A DNA stretch of 64,000 nt, taken from assembly GCF_050908995.1 (NCBI RefSeq), contig NC_135133.1:2460001-2524000 (forward strand). Direction: 5' to 3'. The stretch is from Andrena cerasifolii (Eukaryota > Arthropoda > Insecta > Hymenoptera > Andrenidae). Below, in pieces: positions 45,773 to 56,480 of this stretch; the stretch's first letter is position 1; each line of letters opens with the position of its first letter. The notes beneath the pieces are model-generated. The model did no database searches. It had not been told where the DNA came from and saw only the letters and a list, made by a program, of their open reading frames with translations. A program made the position numbers and the translations under genes.

Positions 45773-46404
45773 TAGTGATCCTCTAGGTAGCGATCGGAAA
45801 ATGTGTTCCGCGTTTTCTATTGGTCGACGCAATTCGGGTCTGAACCGAAAGTAGAGAGACCAAGAAACTGTAAAAAAAGAAAGAGACAGAAATACTGACA
45901 GAAAGATAGAGAGAGAAATACTGATAGAAAGAGATAGATAAACGTTAAGGTTATGTTATTTCCGGTTTTGCTTCAAAATGGCTGCGGTTATACCGATCAC
46001 TCCTTAGACCATATATACTTATAGACACGGCTTCAGATAACTACCTTGACGCAAAGATTAAATCATCTACGTGACGTCACATGTGGGCAAAGTAACGATG
46101 GAAGTTACAGCGATGTATAAATATTTCCGAAAATGCGATTCAATCATTGTCTTTGCAATTCTTTATACAACATGTTTGCACCTTTATGAATAATTATTCA
46201 AAAATTATTCACAGAAAAAGATATAACCTCACTTGTATATATGGTATGAGGTACTATCCACCATTTTCAATTATCTTTTGCCCACAAGTGACGTCACTTT
46301 TGCCCGTTATCTTTGCTTCACTATGACTCGTGGCTTCATATAGAGCAGGCTGTGTATAGGTATATATGGTCTAAGGATCACTCCCTAGAGGATCACTAGT
46401 TTCA
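45773..46404. mobile_element. Short inverted-repeat element, interrupted
   Basis: CTAGTGATCCTCTAGG and CCTAGAGGATCACTAG are perfect complements, each bordered outside by TTTCAA. The right arm is split by the 46003-46375 insertion; once removed, the pairing extends to CGATCGG / CCGATC. Confidence 0.7.
46003..46375. mobile_element. 373-bp MITE with 8-bp target duplication GATCACTC
   Basis: CTTAGACCATATATAC on the left and GTATATATGGTCTAAG on the right are perfect complements. GATCACTC lies directly on both sides (45995-46002, 46376-46383). 8-bp duplications are characteristic of hAT and some other superfamilies. Confidence 0.88.
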
Positions 46405-46575
46405 ACATGAATTAGATGTGTTCTAGACGGGAACCTGTGGCTTGGCAGTGCCTTCGCCATGTTCACGATATACCGTAGAATGTTAGCGATGAAAAAAAAA
46501 GCCAACCCTAGTAAGCTCGAATAAAATCGAATCTCGATCGGCTACAATCGTTTGAGCTGAGCGTACATAGAACAA

Positions 46576-48568
46576 CCCCGCGAAATTCACAGCATTTGTT
46601 CCAACAGAACTCTACGCCACCGCGTTCTAAAATGACTTTAGATTACCACTCACGGTCGATGTCAGAGGTCGACCCCATAAATCCCACATTTCATCGCACC
46701 GCGCATCTAATTTCGCCGGTCGCCCCCGCCCGACCAGACTATCGGGAAGGGAAACACACCCCGTGAGGCATAAAAATTGCCGGGGAGACTAAATACAAGC
46801 CACTTCGTTAAACGTATTCCGCCACAGCGTTCGCGGGAGGGAGGCGGGATTGGAGCCAGAGAGCCCGAGGCGTTCCTGGCGACGGGCAAATTAAATATCG
46901 CGTTCATTAAACGGACATTCAGCGACGATTCTCCGTTTGACGAGTCCGGCGTGCGCTTCGGGGATAGAATTGACAACACGAAGACGGAGGAAATACAGGG
47001 GAGGGGGGTAAAAAAAAACGCAATATACGGGGCGCACCGACGTATACACGTTGCACAATGGAGCGGCGTGTGTCCACGTAGCCCCGAGTCCAGATTCGTT
47101 TGCCCAGCGCAAACGTGGATCATGCGCTTGAAAAGCGGAGAGGGATAAATACCCTTTCGGGCAGACCAACGCGGCGCACGTTTCGACGGCCACGCGACCG
47201 CCTCGACATAAATTTCGTGGATTTAATAAAGATCCATGGCTTCCGCTTTCGGGGACCGTCAGCCGTGGTTCTTCAGCGGCCAGTGGGGATCAATTTTTGT
47301 GCACGCTCACGCGTGCACGACGAGCCCACGGGCGTCGATTTTTGTCCTTTCCACTGGGACCATTTTTCTTTATTTCATTTCATTCTACGCGATATCCCAT
47401 TGATAAGTAATCAGAGTAGTACAGAAGTAGTACATTCAGTGTTGTAATTTCAAAAAAAAGCTGAATTGTAAAAAACACTGTAAGTCCCAAAATTAAAGTC
47501 CAAAATTTTATCGAAAAATATTCTACGTACCAATGGTAAAAGTGTTCTAATATAGAATTTGATTTTAGGCATTTACAATGTTTGCTACAATCATTTTGGT
47601 TTAGCACGATCCACAGTGTTCGATGGGTATAGGGAACTGGACAAATATTAATCACTTCTCTCTGGAGTAAAATTTTTTAAAATAAATTTTATATTTGTTT
47701 ATAGAAAGACTTTTTTATACATCTTTGATGTTAGAAGTTTTTTAAATTTTCTTTTTAATGCACGTAAGGTAGGTGCGGGTAATAAGTCCCAGCAGGTAAT
47801 ATTGCTTTTATTAAAATGTCATTCGAAGATGTTTCCGCGTCGTTGATGTAACATTTACCGGTTGTAAATTCAACAACTGTTTCGCTCTAAACTTTCATTG
47901 CACGAATTATAACAATTACCTGGTTTTTCTGGATTTATGTTGAGAGTCCTGACTATCCAATTACTGTGCAACTGCAGAGAAAAAGTTTGAGAACAGATGA
48001 ATGTGTAGAATAAACATCTTATCGCTTAACGAAACGTACAAGTAGGCCCTACGCTACGCGGCGGGCGCAGCACGGGCCTGACGAGGGAAGATCCCGAACC
48101 CACAAATTCAAACAATTCTGAAATTCTGTGAATATGTAGGGAATTTCCTGCTGATTATAACGGAATTTTTGTTTGCTGCCCAAATTCACACTAAGGGGGT
48201 GTAAATTGACTCCTGAAAATCCGGTTATTGTTCGACTTCGTGTTATAACTCATTTTTAAAGTAAGTAGAGGTGGAATAATCAGCAGTTGGTTAAAGTTGT
48301 ACTGTTGTACTTCAAAGTCCTTTTTCATTCATAAAATTTAGTAGCAAATTGGTGACGTTTAAAATTATGAAGAGCTCGACAAATAATTTCTGTCCAAATT
48401 TCCTGATAATTCGGTAACATAGACTGCACTTAGAAATTTTGAAAATTCAATAGTGCATACCTAAATACAATTGCATTGATAGAATGTGTATGCTCGCAAG
48501 TAGATACTGCTATGATATCGATATATTCGCTACTTCCTTATCTACATTCAGTAACTCAGTTTCGTGTA
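46576..48568. other. GC-rich island then AT-rich DNA, no gene
   Basis: 46650-47350 is GC-rich with overlapping open frames on both strands and no recognised domain. 47360-48568 is unassigned. Confidence 0.45.
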
Positions 48569-48570
48569 TA

Positions 48571-49077
48571 GGGTAAATGTCCCAATTACTGCCAGCGTCC
48601 CTGTTGCTGCCACTTCATTTATTTTACTTAATAAACAGGCAACGTATAAAGAATAGTTTAAAAAATAATTTATCATAAAATTGGGACTGTTCTTCTTATT
48701 ATTATAGTACATTCTTTATACGTCTATTCTTTATACCAGGGTTGCACAGGGAGCCGTTTTAGCGCCTAGCTGTGAGCAACCCGCCCGTCCCGTTGCTAAG
48801 GTCAGAATCGGTGAGGAGAACTGCAGTAGTGTACGTGCGTGCTCGTAGGCTCGTAGCGTAAGTATATATAGCTGGGTTCAAGTCATACCAAATGCACGTA
48901 CACTTCTGCAGTTCGCCTCACCGATTCTAACCTTAGCAACGGGGCAGGCGGGTTGCTCGCAGCTAGGCGCTAAAAACGGCTCCCTGTGCACCACTGCTTT
49001 ATACGTTACGTTCTTTTTAAGTGATATAAATAAAGTGGCAGTAATAGGGACACTGGTAGTAAATGGGACATCTACCC
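48571..49077. mobile_element. TA-flanked element, GGGTAAATGTCCC ends
   Basis: GGGTAAATGTCCCAATTACT on the left; complement of the right end is GGGTAGATGTCCCATTTACT. Flanked by TA (48569-48570, 49078-49079). Interrupted by the hAT-like MITE at 48737-48996. Confidence 0.85.
48737..48996. mobile_element. hAT-like MITE, 8-bp target duplication CTTTATAC
   Basis: 260 bp, starting CAGGGTTGCACAGGGAGCC and ending GGCTCCCTGTGCACCACTG. CTTTATAC is duplicated on both sides (48729-48736, 48997-49004). Long inverted arms continue inward (GCGCCTAGCTG / CAGCTAGGCGC). Classic hAT ends. Confidence 0.92.
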
Positions 49078-49307
49078 TACTGGATGATTAATTTGTAAGT
49101 GACAATGGGCCTGATAAATAAAACCTAAGCAATTCCTGATTAGCAAAATCAATTGCTTAAAAAGCAATTACTTAAACAAAAAAGGAATTTCTCATGCTCA
49201 TATGAATAAAAATCATAAGGAATTGCTGGCTTTGCTAGACCGTATAAGCACTCTCTCTCGAGCTCCCCTGCTCGCCCGCGTTCAGTGCTCCTGACTCGCG
49301 CTCGCCT

Positions 49308-49550
49308 TTGCAGAACGGGAGTGGTATTAATGACACCGAGGAATCTGATAAGCAGTTAATTTTTATACAAAAGTTGAAAGAATGTAAAGTACTGTTTAAT
49401 AAATCCCAAATACCTCAAATAAAAAAAAGAGATGGCTTTATAACCGTTGCAGAGCATTATGGAAATTTTTTTTGTATTTCGGTAACCAAAAAACAAGTTG
49501 CCGAAAAAATTAGTAACATGAAAGCAGAAGTGAAAAAAAATTCGATATGA
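49308..49550 (+). pseudogene. SANT/MADF-like DNA-binding ORF, truncated
   Basis: About 80 codons, with QLIFIQKLKECKVLFNKSQI, then WITV-like FITVAEHYGN and SVTKKQVAEKISNMKAEVKK. The pattern (FI..VAE..G....TKKQVAEKISNMK) resembles Myb/SANT- or MADF-type DNA-binding ORFs of insect transposons. A CTTTGCAG acceptor-like site precedes it at about 49306-49313, so it may be an exon. Identity tentative. Confidence 0.45.
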
Positions 49551-49638
49551 CACAAACTGACAACAAGAAAATTACATAATAACACTAGGAAAGGATGTTC
49601 ATGTACCATTTATTCAGACGCTTTCTCTCTAATACATA

Positions 49639-50004
49639 CAGTGAGTAAAAAAAGTGACGTGTTTCGCCGTTTTGAAAAAAATGCATTTGGTCGGAATAGA
49701 AAAAAAAATTGTACAGGTCGTTTTTTTAACTTTTTTTTGTGAGCCTGTAATGAAAATTCAAAAAACCCGTTTGTAGATTGAAGTAAGTTACATATGTACC
49801 TAAAATTGCATCAAAATCGGTTAACGTTGCTCTGAGCTATAAACGCTTAAAGATCGCAGAATAAGGTCGAAAATCACGGAAATTCCCAAAATCACTTAGC
49901 AAACTAATCCTTCTAGCTTCTAAAAAAAAACTCATGTCGTTTGGACCAATTCTAAAAAAGTTATGCGATTTTAAAAACCGTCCAAATACTTTTTTTACTC
50001 ACTG
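49639..50004. mobile_element. 366-bp mariner-like MITE
   Basis: CAGTGAGTAAAAAAAGT on the left and ACTTTTTTTACTCACTG on the right are perfect complements, with TA on both sides. Nested in the Harbinger-like element. Related sequence lies at 60890-61230. Confidence 0.9.
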
Positions 50005-50305
50005 TAGGTACTGATGAAAAGTAATTGGTCCTTTCAGCAAATGTTAGCATGGGGTACAGCAGTCTTAAAAATTCTTAAGGAATTGCTTATTTAGCAAAAG
50101 CAATTGCTTCTTTTACTCATTCGATTGTAAGCAATTCCTTAAAAAATTAAGGAAAAGCGATTCCTTTAATCAATTCCTAGGCAGTTTAGGAATTCCTACA
50201 AGATAAAGCGAATGCTTGTGCTTTTATTCGCATGAATTTAAGCAATTCCTAGTAAAATATTAAGGAAAAACCATTGCTTACACTTTATTCATTAGGCTCA
50301 TTGGT

Positions 50306-51820
50306 ATTGTAATATCGGTTGATTTTATTTCGCCCCTTCTTTTATTTTCTTTGGTATTTATTATTTTAATTTTACGTTACTTTGCCGTTCTCTATATTAT
50401 ATCTTTTCGCGTTGTTGTAATATGTTAAAGGGTTGTAACTCCGTTAATAAATAAATAACGAATTTGTGTTACCCTCAATCAGCGTATTCAGCACAAATAT
50501 AAACAGAATTCCCGTGTAACGTATCATGGTTTTACCGTCCAACGCGTGAGAAATTCTGCCATCGAAATCTGTGATTAGACCCTGTCGACGCCTATGGGGA
50601 TGATTAAGTAACGGCGCGTGTCACGGTCCTGCATCCGTGGGTGGCCCATCCTGAATGTTTAGAGGAAGTTTTCAATAATTTCCTATTGAATTTATTAACA
50701 CCTATGAAACTGTTCCCGGGGCGCGAAGTGCCGCGTGCCTAGCACGCAGGAGAAAGGAAAATATTGTTTCAATTATTTCTCATCCCAACGTCAACCATCA
50801 ACTAATCCCCCTGTCGCGTGACACGCAGTGTTCATACGAATGACACGTAATGTTTGAACCATTTAAATCCTAGGGAAATGAATTCTTTTCTGTCACGTTT
50901 CAAACAAGAATTAGCGAAAGAAACGTCCGTCATTTTCATTTTAAAAGTCAACGGGAACCATAAAGTGGTACGTCACTGAAAATCCAAGTGAAACGGAATT
51001 GAGAGGTCTTCTGTAAAACGAGGCCAGCTTGCTCTATCTTCGGCAACGGTCGACGAATGTTTCATCGATGCGAGCCACCCCACAGACATTTACGGCTGTT
51101 TAATGGATATTTTTAAGAAGGTGTATTATTGGTTTCGCGATTTAAATAGTTGCGAGCTGATTTTAGAACCATTGCTTCTTAATAATTTCCTCGTGAGAAA
51201 TGGCGTGGTTATAAAGACTACATACTACAAATCCATTTTTACCCCGTTTATTTCTGTAGATCTGAAAAGAAAGTGGAAGCTGCTCGAAGTTGTAGGAAAG
51301 CATAATTCTGTGGTCAGATGGCAAAATATGATATGTCTGCTTTTCATAAAAATTAAGATACATATGTGCTTTCCTATGTGTGTCCAGGTGAAATCTAAAT
51401 GTTCGCAAAATGCAAGCAGCAATTCATTATATGTGAAACTTTTTGTTACTCTACAGGATACTCTTTTTGTTGTTCCGCAGGATTTTATCCACTGCTGAAG
51501 GCGCTGCAGAATTCGAGAAACTGGAAGACTTCAATGAAGAAAATTTATGAAAAGTTAATCTTGCTATCTTTTCGCAAAAAATAGTTACTGTTATTAATTT
51601 CCTTAGTTAAGTTACTATGTCCATGTGTTGTTAATATTTTAATTACACTTTCTTAATGACTGAATTAAAAAAATGAAAGTGACTTTTCCACAGCTGAAAG
51701 AGCTCTAAACCCGCTATACTGTAAAATCAATTATAGAAACGAGAGAATTTTCTCATAACAACGTTGTTAGTCCTTTTACTCTAAAAATTGCATTTCAGAT
51801 AATGTAGAGTAAATGTGTAC
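50306..51820. other. Unassigned DNA
   Basis: No gene. A 131-codon open frame at 51103-51498 resembles nothing I know. Confidence 0.5.
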
Positions 51821-51839
51821 AGTAGAGTGGCAGATTTAA

Positions 51840-52542
51840 AGGGTCTCCCTACCTTGACGCACGAAAAATGATGTGATCTTTGGGAATATTTTAAAACAAA
51901 ACCATTCAATGTATTTACTTCCAGCTTTGTGGCTTCATTTGTCAATCTTCAGAGAATATAAACAAAAATTTGTACACGAAAATAGTGGCTATATCCGGAG
52001 TTATACTGTTTCAAATAGAGCGCCTTAAAAAAATCATATGCGCATAGTTAGCATAAAATCAGCCGTTGTAGTTGTCCGAAATAGAACATTTAAAAACTGG
52101 TGTAATCTGTATGAGTGCGGTTATCGCCTGAACCAGATTAAATAAGAAATCCTGAAAAGTAAAAAGAAATGACAGCGTCTAAAACAGAAATCGATTTCGG
52201 CAAAAACTTTGTTGGTTTTTTAAGTCTTAAAAGTCTAATTTTGCAAAAACCGACTTAGTTTTAGTACTAACGAGAATGGGAGATCTACTGAAGATATGTA
52301 CCAAGTTTGAAGTAAATCGGGTGCTTGGTTTTTGAGATATCATGCTAAACAATTCGAAAAACATCGTTTTGCGAAAAACGCGTTTAAAGTCTCAGGTAGT
52401 TTTTTTAATTGATTTTTTTTAAATGTCTAATATGTACAAACATAGGCATAAAGTTTTGAATTAATATAATTTGAGGGTTTCTCTTAAAAAAAATCCCCAG
52501 TATCGCATTCTTTTCAGGCCGTCAAAGTAGGGAGGAGACTCC
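51840..52542. mobile_element. TTAA-flanked MITE
   Basis: Between TTAA at 51836-51839 and 52543-52546. Left AGGGTCTCCCTACCTTGACG, complement of the right GGAGTCTCCTCCCTACTTTG. It may itself sit in an older hAT-like element (AGTGGCAGATTTA at 51826, TAAATCCGCTACT at 52836). Confidence 0.75.
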
Positions 52543-52546
52543 TTAA

Positions 52547-53074
52547 GAAAAAAGGCCCAATTTGACTAGAAACGGGCTAAATGTAGTACTACAAAAAAAA
52601 ATATAGTATACAATCACAATTTTTTTTGAAGATAGGGCCCTAGGGGGCATTCTGAGCAGGGGCCCATTTTTCGGGAAAATGAAGAAGTATTTTTCTAAAA
52701 ACCGGCTCAGTGTAATAGTACAGAAAAAAATACAGTTCAAATAAAATCATAATATTTTTCCAGGATGGGGCCCTGGAGGGGGGGGGGGCCTTCTCCGTAG
52801 GGGCCTAGGCGACAACTGCTCCTCGGCCGCCCTGTTAAATCCGCTACTACTTACTACAGTAGACGTAAAAGAAGAAAATAGCAGGAAACTTACAAGAATT
52901 AATAGTTTCGATACTAAATTTCAACGCATTTTACTCAGATAAAATTATTTCTCATTCCAATCCTTTTCCTTTCCCAAATTTCTTCTGGCATGAGGAATTC
53001 ATTTCCAAAACCCACCACTTAACAATCGACCTAACAGGGGAAGGCCGCGACATCTGGGACACGGATTTTGATGT
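52547..53074. repeat. Duplicated GGGCCC-rich segment, then unassigned DNA
   Basis: Two related stretches at about 52555-52660 and 52660-52790 share a CGGGCTAAATGTAGTACTAC / CCGGCTCAGTGTAATAGTAC type start and a GGGGCCC block. A G run lies at about 52777-52789. Confidence 0.5.
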
Positions 53075-53494
53075 TGGGTCCACTACCCCAGAGTTTCCGA
53101 AATATTAATAAAAGAAGATGTTTATGCGTTAACGAACAGAAGCGATAGCAAAGTTTATTGTAATGACGAATAGCGGCGCGTGTAAAGGGCGGGTCTCGCA
53201 CCGGAACTTTCTATAGACTTTTGCTATAAATGTATTTTGTATTGTTTTATTCCTCAAAAGATAAAGTACTATTTTGTACATTCTAAAATATGACGTTTAT
53301 CGTAAAAACAAATGAAACAATAAAATTCACGACACCATGGCACATCTAATATAAAATGTATGCCCACAGGTACATTTTTTCTACACGCGCCGCTATTCGT
53401 CATTGCAATAAACTTCGCTATCGCTTCTGTTCGTCAACGCATAAACATCTTTTTTTATTAATATTTCGGAAACTCTGGGGTAGCGGACCCAACA
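53075..53494. mobile_element. Foldback element with arms over 100 bp
   Basis: GGGTCCACTACCCCAGAGTT on the left, AACTCTGGGGTAGCGGACCC on the right. Pairing continues through TCTTTTATTAATATTTCGGA and GAAGCGATAGC / GCTATCGCTTC to CGCGCC near the loop. Non-coding. Confidence 0.85.
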
Positions 53495-53497
53495 TGC

Positions 53498-54589
53498 GGG
53501 ACATATATTGGTCTACAACACCTACACTACAACATATATGAGATTCATCAAAATCCGTAGACCTATGCTAGAACTCAACTTTTTTTAGTTCCACTTACTT
53601 CCGCCAGAGCGCAATCACGAAGAGCCATAACCTCCAGCACAGCATCTGAATAATTCCTTACTTACTTCCCCACAATAATTTCTAAACATTCGCATAGAAA
53701 AAGAGTTTTCCGTGTAACGAAACGAAATAAACCAAAATATCCGTCGTCCTCTCATTTTTCAAAAAAAAAACCCGCCCATCCCAGCTTGCATTACGTGCAC
53801 GCGATACCTTCTGAATCGCGATTCTTCTTCCCTTTTCACTCTGCTCCGTTTAAAACGGACAGGGCCAAAGGATAACGGCGACGCGCAGCGGCGTGTAAAA
53901 AATATTTCTCCCCGCGGTTTCGCGACGATCGTCGAGTCGCAGGCTCTCGCAGAGGAACCAGCCGCGATACTCTTGCACCCCGCTGTAATGGAATACACTT
54001 TCGCACTTCCCCTCCGCCTGGTTGCTCTCTTCTGGGCCTCCTCTAGCCGCCGCTCCGCGCTGCCGCCCGCACGCGCTCCGCTCCAAATGAAAACGAGTCT
54101 CAAAAGACCTTTGTACGCGCTTCCGTCACGTTCGATATTCGCGCGTTCCTTTTACGCCGTCACGTTCTCCCGTCCAGCGGGGATTTCCCCAGAAAGAAAC
54201 AGCGGCCCGGCTCTTTTTTTCTCTCTCCGCGGAACATCGACCGAGTGACGTTTGTCGTCTAAATTTCTTTTCTTCGCGCACCTCTGCGCCTTTTTTCCTT
54301 TGTGCCCGGGCGGTCTTTGCGGCGCTCAGAGAATCGGGACCCCGCGACAATGGAATCGCAGGGCAGCGCACGTATTCCACCGATTAAAACTCCTGAAAGT
54401 GGAATTTTAATAGCGACCGAAATCCGCCCAATAATCGCGGCCGCGTAAACACAAGTGGATCGCTGCAAACAGTTCGCTCCAGCCCCCTCAAAGCAGGAGT
54501 TACCATTCCAAACGCGAAAAACTCGATGGTAAATCGCCGAGCGCCATTCGGGGCAGCCCAACAAAAAACAACTGCTCGAACAGCAACAA
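53498..54589. other. GC-rich island, no gene
   Basis: 53760-54560 is GC-rich with overlapping open frames in several phases and no recognised domain. Confidence 0.45.
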
Positions 54590-56480
54590 AACGCAATCGA
54601 ACGTGCTCAGGCGACTCATTTGCGCGATTGCTAATTACCGTTTTAATTTGCAGGCACCGTAATTCGAATAACACTGTGCCACAGCCATTTTGATCTGTAA
54701 CATTCAATAGCCGTTTCTTATAGACTTCTGTGCGCTGAAAATGAATCCGCAAACCGTTTGTCGCTATCTCGCTCAGTTATCGAGAAATTCGATTTTGAAA
54801 AAAATTAATATTTTCAACTTTGAACATCTTTTGTGTTTAAACAATAATACGTGTAGTTATTCAGTTGCTTGCTCCGTCAAATTATTTTAAGAACCCACGC
54901 GAACACAACGAGACTTATATGTGATAAATATTAATAATGATATTAGCCGCTTATTTTGAGAGTGGCCTAAGTCCATTTGTCAATTGTTTTTCGTTGACTG
55001 TAGTAACGTGTACAGCTTGAAGTTAGTATTAAAAATTTATGTATAAAATTTTTTAAATATAAATGGACTTAGGTCACTTTCAAAATAAACGGCTCATATA
55101 TTAATATTGATAATGAGTTATCATTATTGAACTATGAACATTTAAATATGTTTCAAGAACAATCAAAGGGAAAGGGGCACCCGAAATACACCAATTTCTG
55201 CAGATATCTTTCTATAAATTTCAAAAACTATGGGTCTAGGAGTAAATCTGACTGTTCCACGCGATGCAGCAGACATTTTTCCTTTGGAAACAAAAAGCAG
55301 AAGTGGTAAAACACCTTTTGTTTTCGATACAGAAACCAAAGAGTTTGGCAAAACGTGCGGCGCGGACAGTGGTAGTCACGCGCGTTACGCGATTCTGTAA
55401 CGCTGAGCGGCAGTGGCTCGCGCGCCGCCGTTGACTACCACTGTCGACGCCGCACGTTTTGCCAAACTATTCCGCTTCTGTATTGAAAGCAAAACGTCAT
55501 TTATCACATCTGTTGATGCTTTCCAAAGGAAAAATGTCTGCCGCATCGCGTGGAGCAGTCAGATTTTCTCCTAGACCCTTAGTTTTGGAAATAAATTTAA
55601 AGATATCTGCAAAAGTGGGTGCATTTCGGGTGTTCTTTCCCCTTTGATCGTTTTAAATGTTGATAAAGCACCAATAACTTATATCGTTGTATTCGGGAGG
55701 GTTTATAGAATAATTTGACGCAACGAGCAACCGAATAACTATTACTGTTTCGACACAAAAAATGTTCAAAGTTGAAAATTTGCAGTTCTTTTAAAAATCG
55801 AATTTCTCAAAAACTAAGGGTGATGGTGACAAACGGTTTGGCGATTCGTTTTCAGCGCACAAAAATCTATAAGAAACGGTTATTGAATGTTACAGACCAA
55901 AACGGCTGTTGGACAGTGTAAACAGTGGTGCGTGGGCCTCTCAGCGTCACAGAATCGCGTAACGCGAGTGACTACCACTGTCCGCGCCGCACGTTTTGCC
56001 AAACTCTTTGGTTTCTGTATTGAAAACAAAAGGTGTTTTACCACTTCTGCTTTTTGTTTCCAAAGGAAAAATGTCTGCCGCATCGCGTGGAATAGTCAGA
56101 TTTACTCCTAGGCCCTTAGTTTTAGGAATAAATTGAAAGATATCTGCAGAAATTGGTATATTTCGGGTGTTCTTTCCCCTTTAATCGTTGTTTAAACATA
56201 TTGAAATGTTTATAATTGAATAACAACTTATATCGTTGTGTTCGCGTGGGTTCATAGGATAATCTGACAGAACAAACAACCGCATAACCATTATTGTTTC
56301 AACACAAAAGATATTCAAATTTGAAACTATGCATTATTTTAAAAAATCGAATTTCTCGAAAACTGAGGGTGATGACGACAAACGGTTTGCGGATTCATTT
56401 TCAGCGCACAAGAATCTATAAGAAACGGCTATTGAATATTATTAAAACAGAAAAAACTTCAATTTTGTTGAACACTGTAA
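54590..56480. mobile_element. Family P cluster (palindromic repeats, several copies)
   Basis: The sequence GACAAACGGTTTG with its neighbours occurs inverted at about 54750 and direct at about 55830 and 56380. The hairpin core with ACTACCACTGTC and GCGCGCCGCCG lies at 55370-55460, with a half core at 55940-56000. 55231 shows the uninterrupted target of the element found at 18832-19367. Confidence 0.75.
54944..55097. mobile_element. 154-bp MITE nested in family P
   Basis: TTAGCCGCTTATTTTGAGAG and complement of the right end TGAGCCGTTTATTTTGAAAG, continuing through CTAAGTCCATTT / AAATGGACTTAG. Confidence 0.75.

Larger units (their letters stand above)
44630..46575. mobile_element. Composite with distant inverted arms
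   Basis: 44630-44750 and 46445-46575 are inverted relatives (GCCGATCGAGATTCGAT versus ATCGAATCTCGATCGGC; CATCGCTAACATTCTAC versus GTAGAATGTTAGCGATG). Between them lie a 5S-derived SINE and nested hairpin elements. Confidence 0.65.
49106..50300. mobile_element. Harbinger-like element carrying a SANT/MADF-like ORF
   Basis: TGGGCCTGATAAATAAA on the left, complement of the right end TGAGCCTAATGAATAAA. Subterminal zones are rich in AAGCAATTCCT / AGGAATTGCTT phrases in both orientations. It contains an 80-codon ORF and a nested mariner-like MITE. GGGCC-type ends and a Myb/SANT ORF suggest PIF/Harbinger; the target duplication is not clear. Confidence 0.6.

Noticed and set aside
51103..51498. 131-codon ORF as a gene
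   Set aside because: AT-rich, no motif, no splice or start context, overlapping minus-strand frames.
51826..52853. Complete hAT-like element around the 51840-52542 TTAA insertion
   Set aside because: Possible ends and a TACAGTAG repeat are present on both sides, but six extra bases separate the right end from the repeat, so borders are not secure.
53759..54564. Genes in the 53.8-54.6 kb GC-rich island
   Set aside because: Mutually overlapping open frames on both strands; composition effect.
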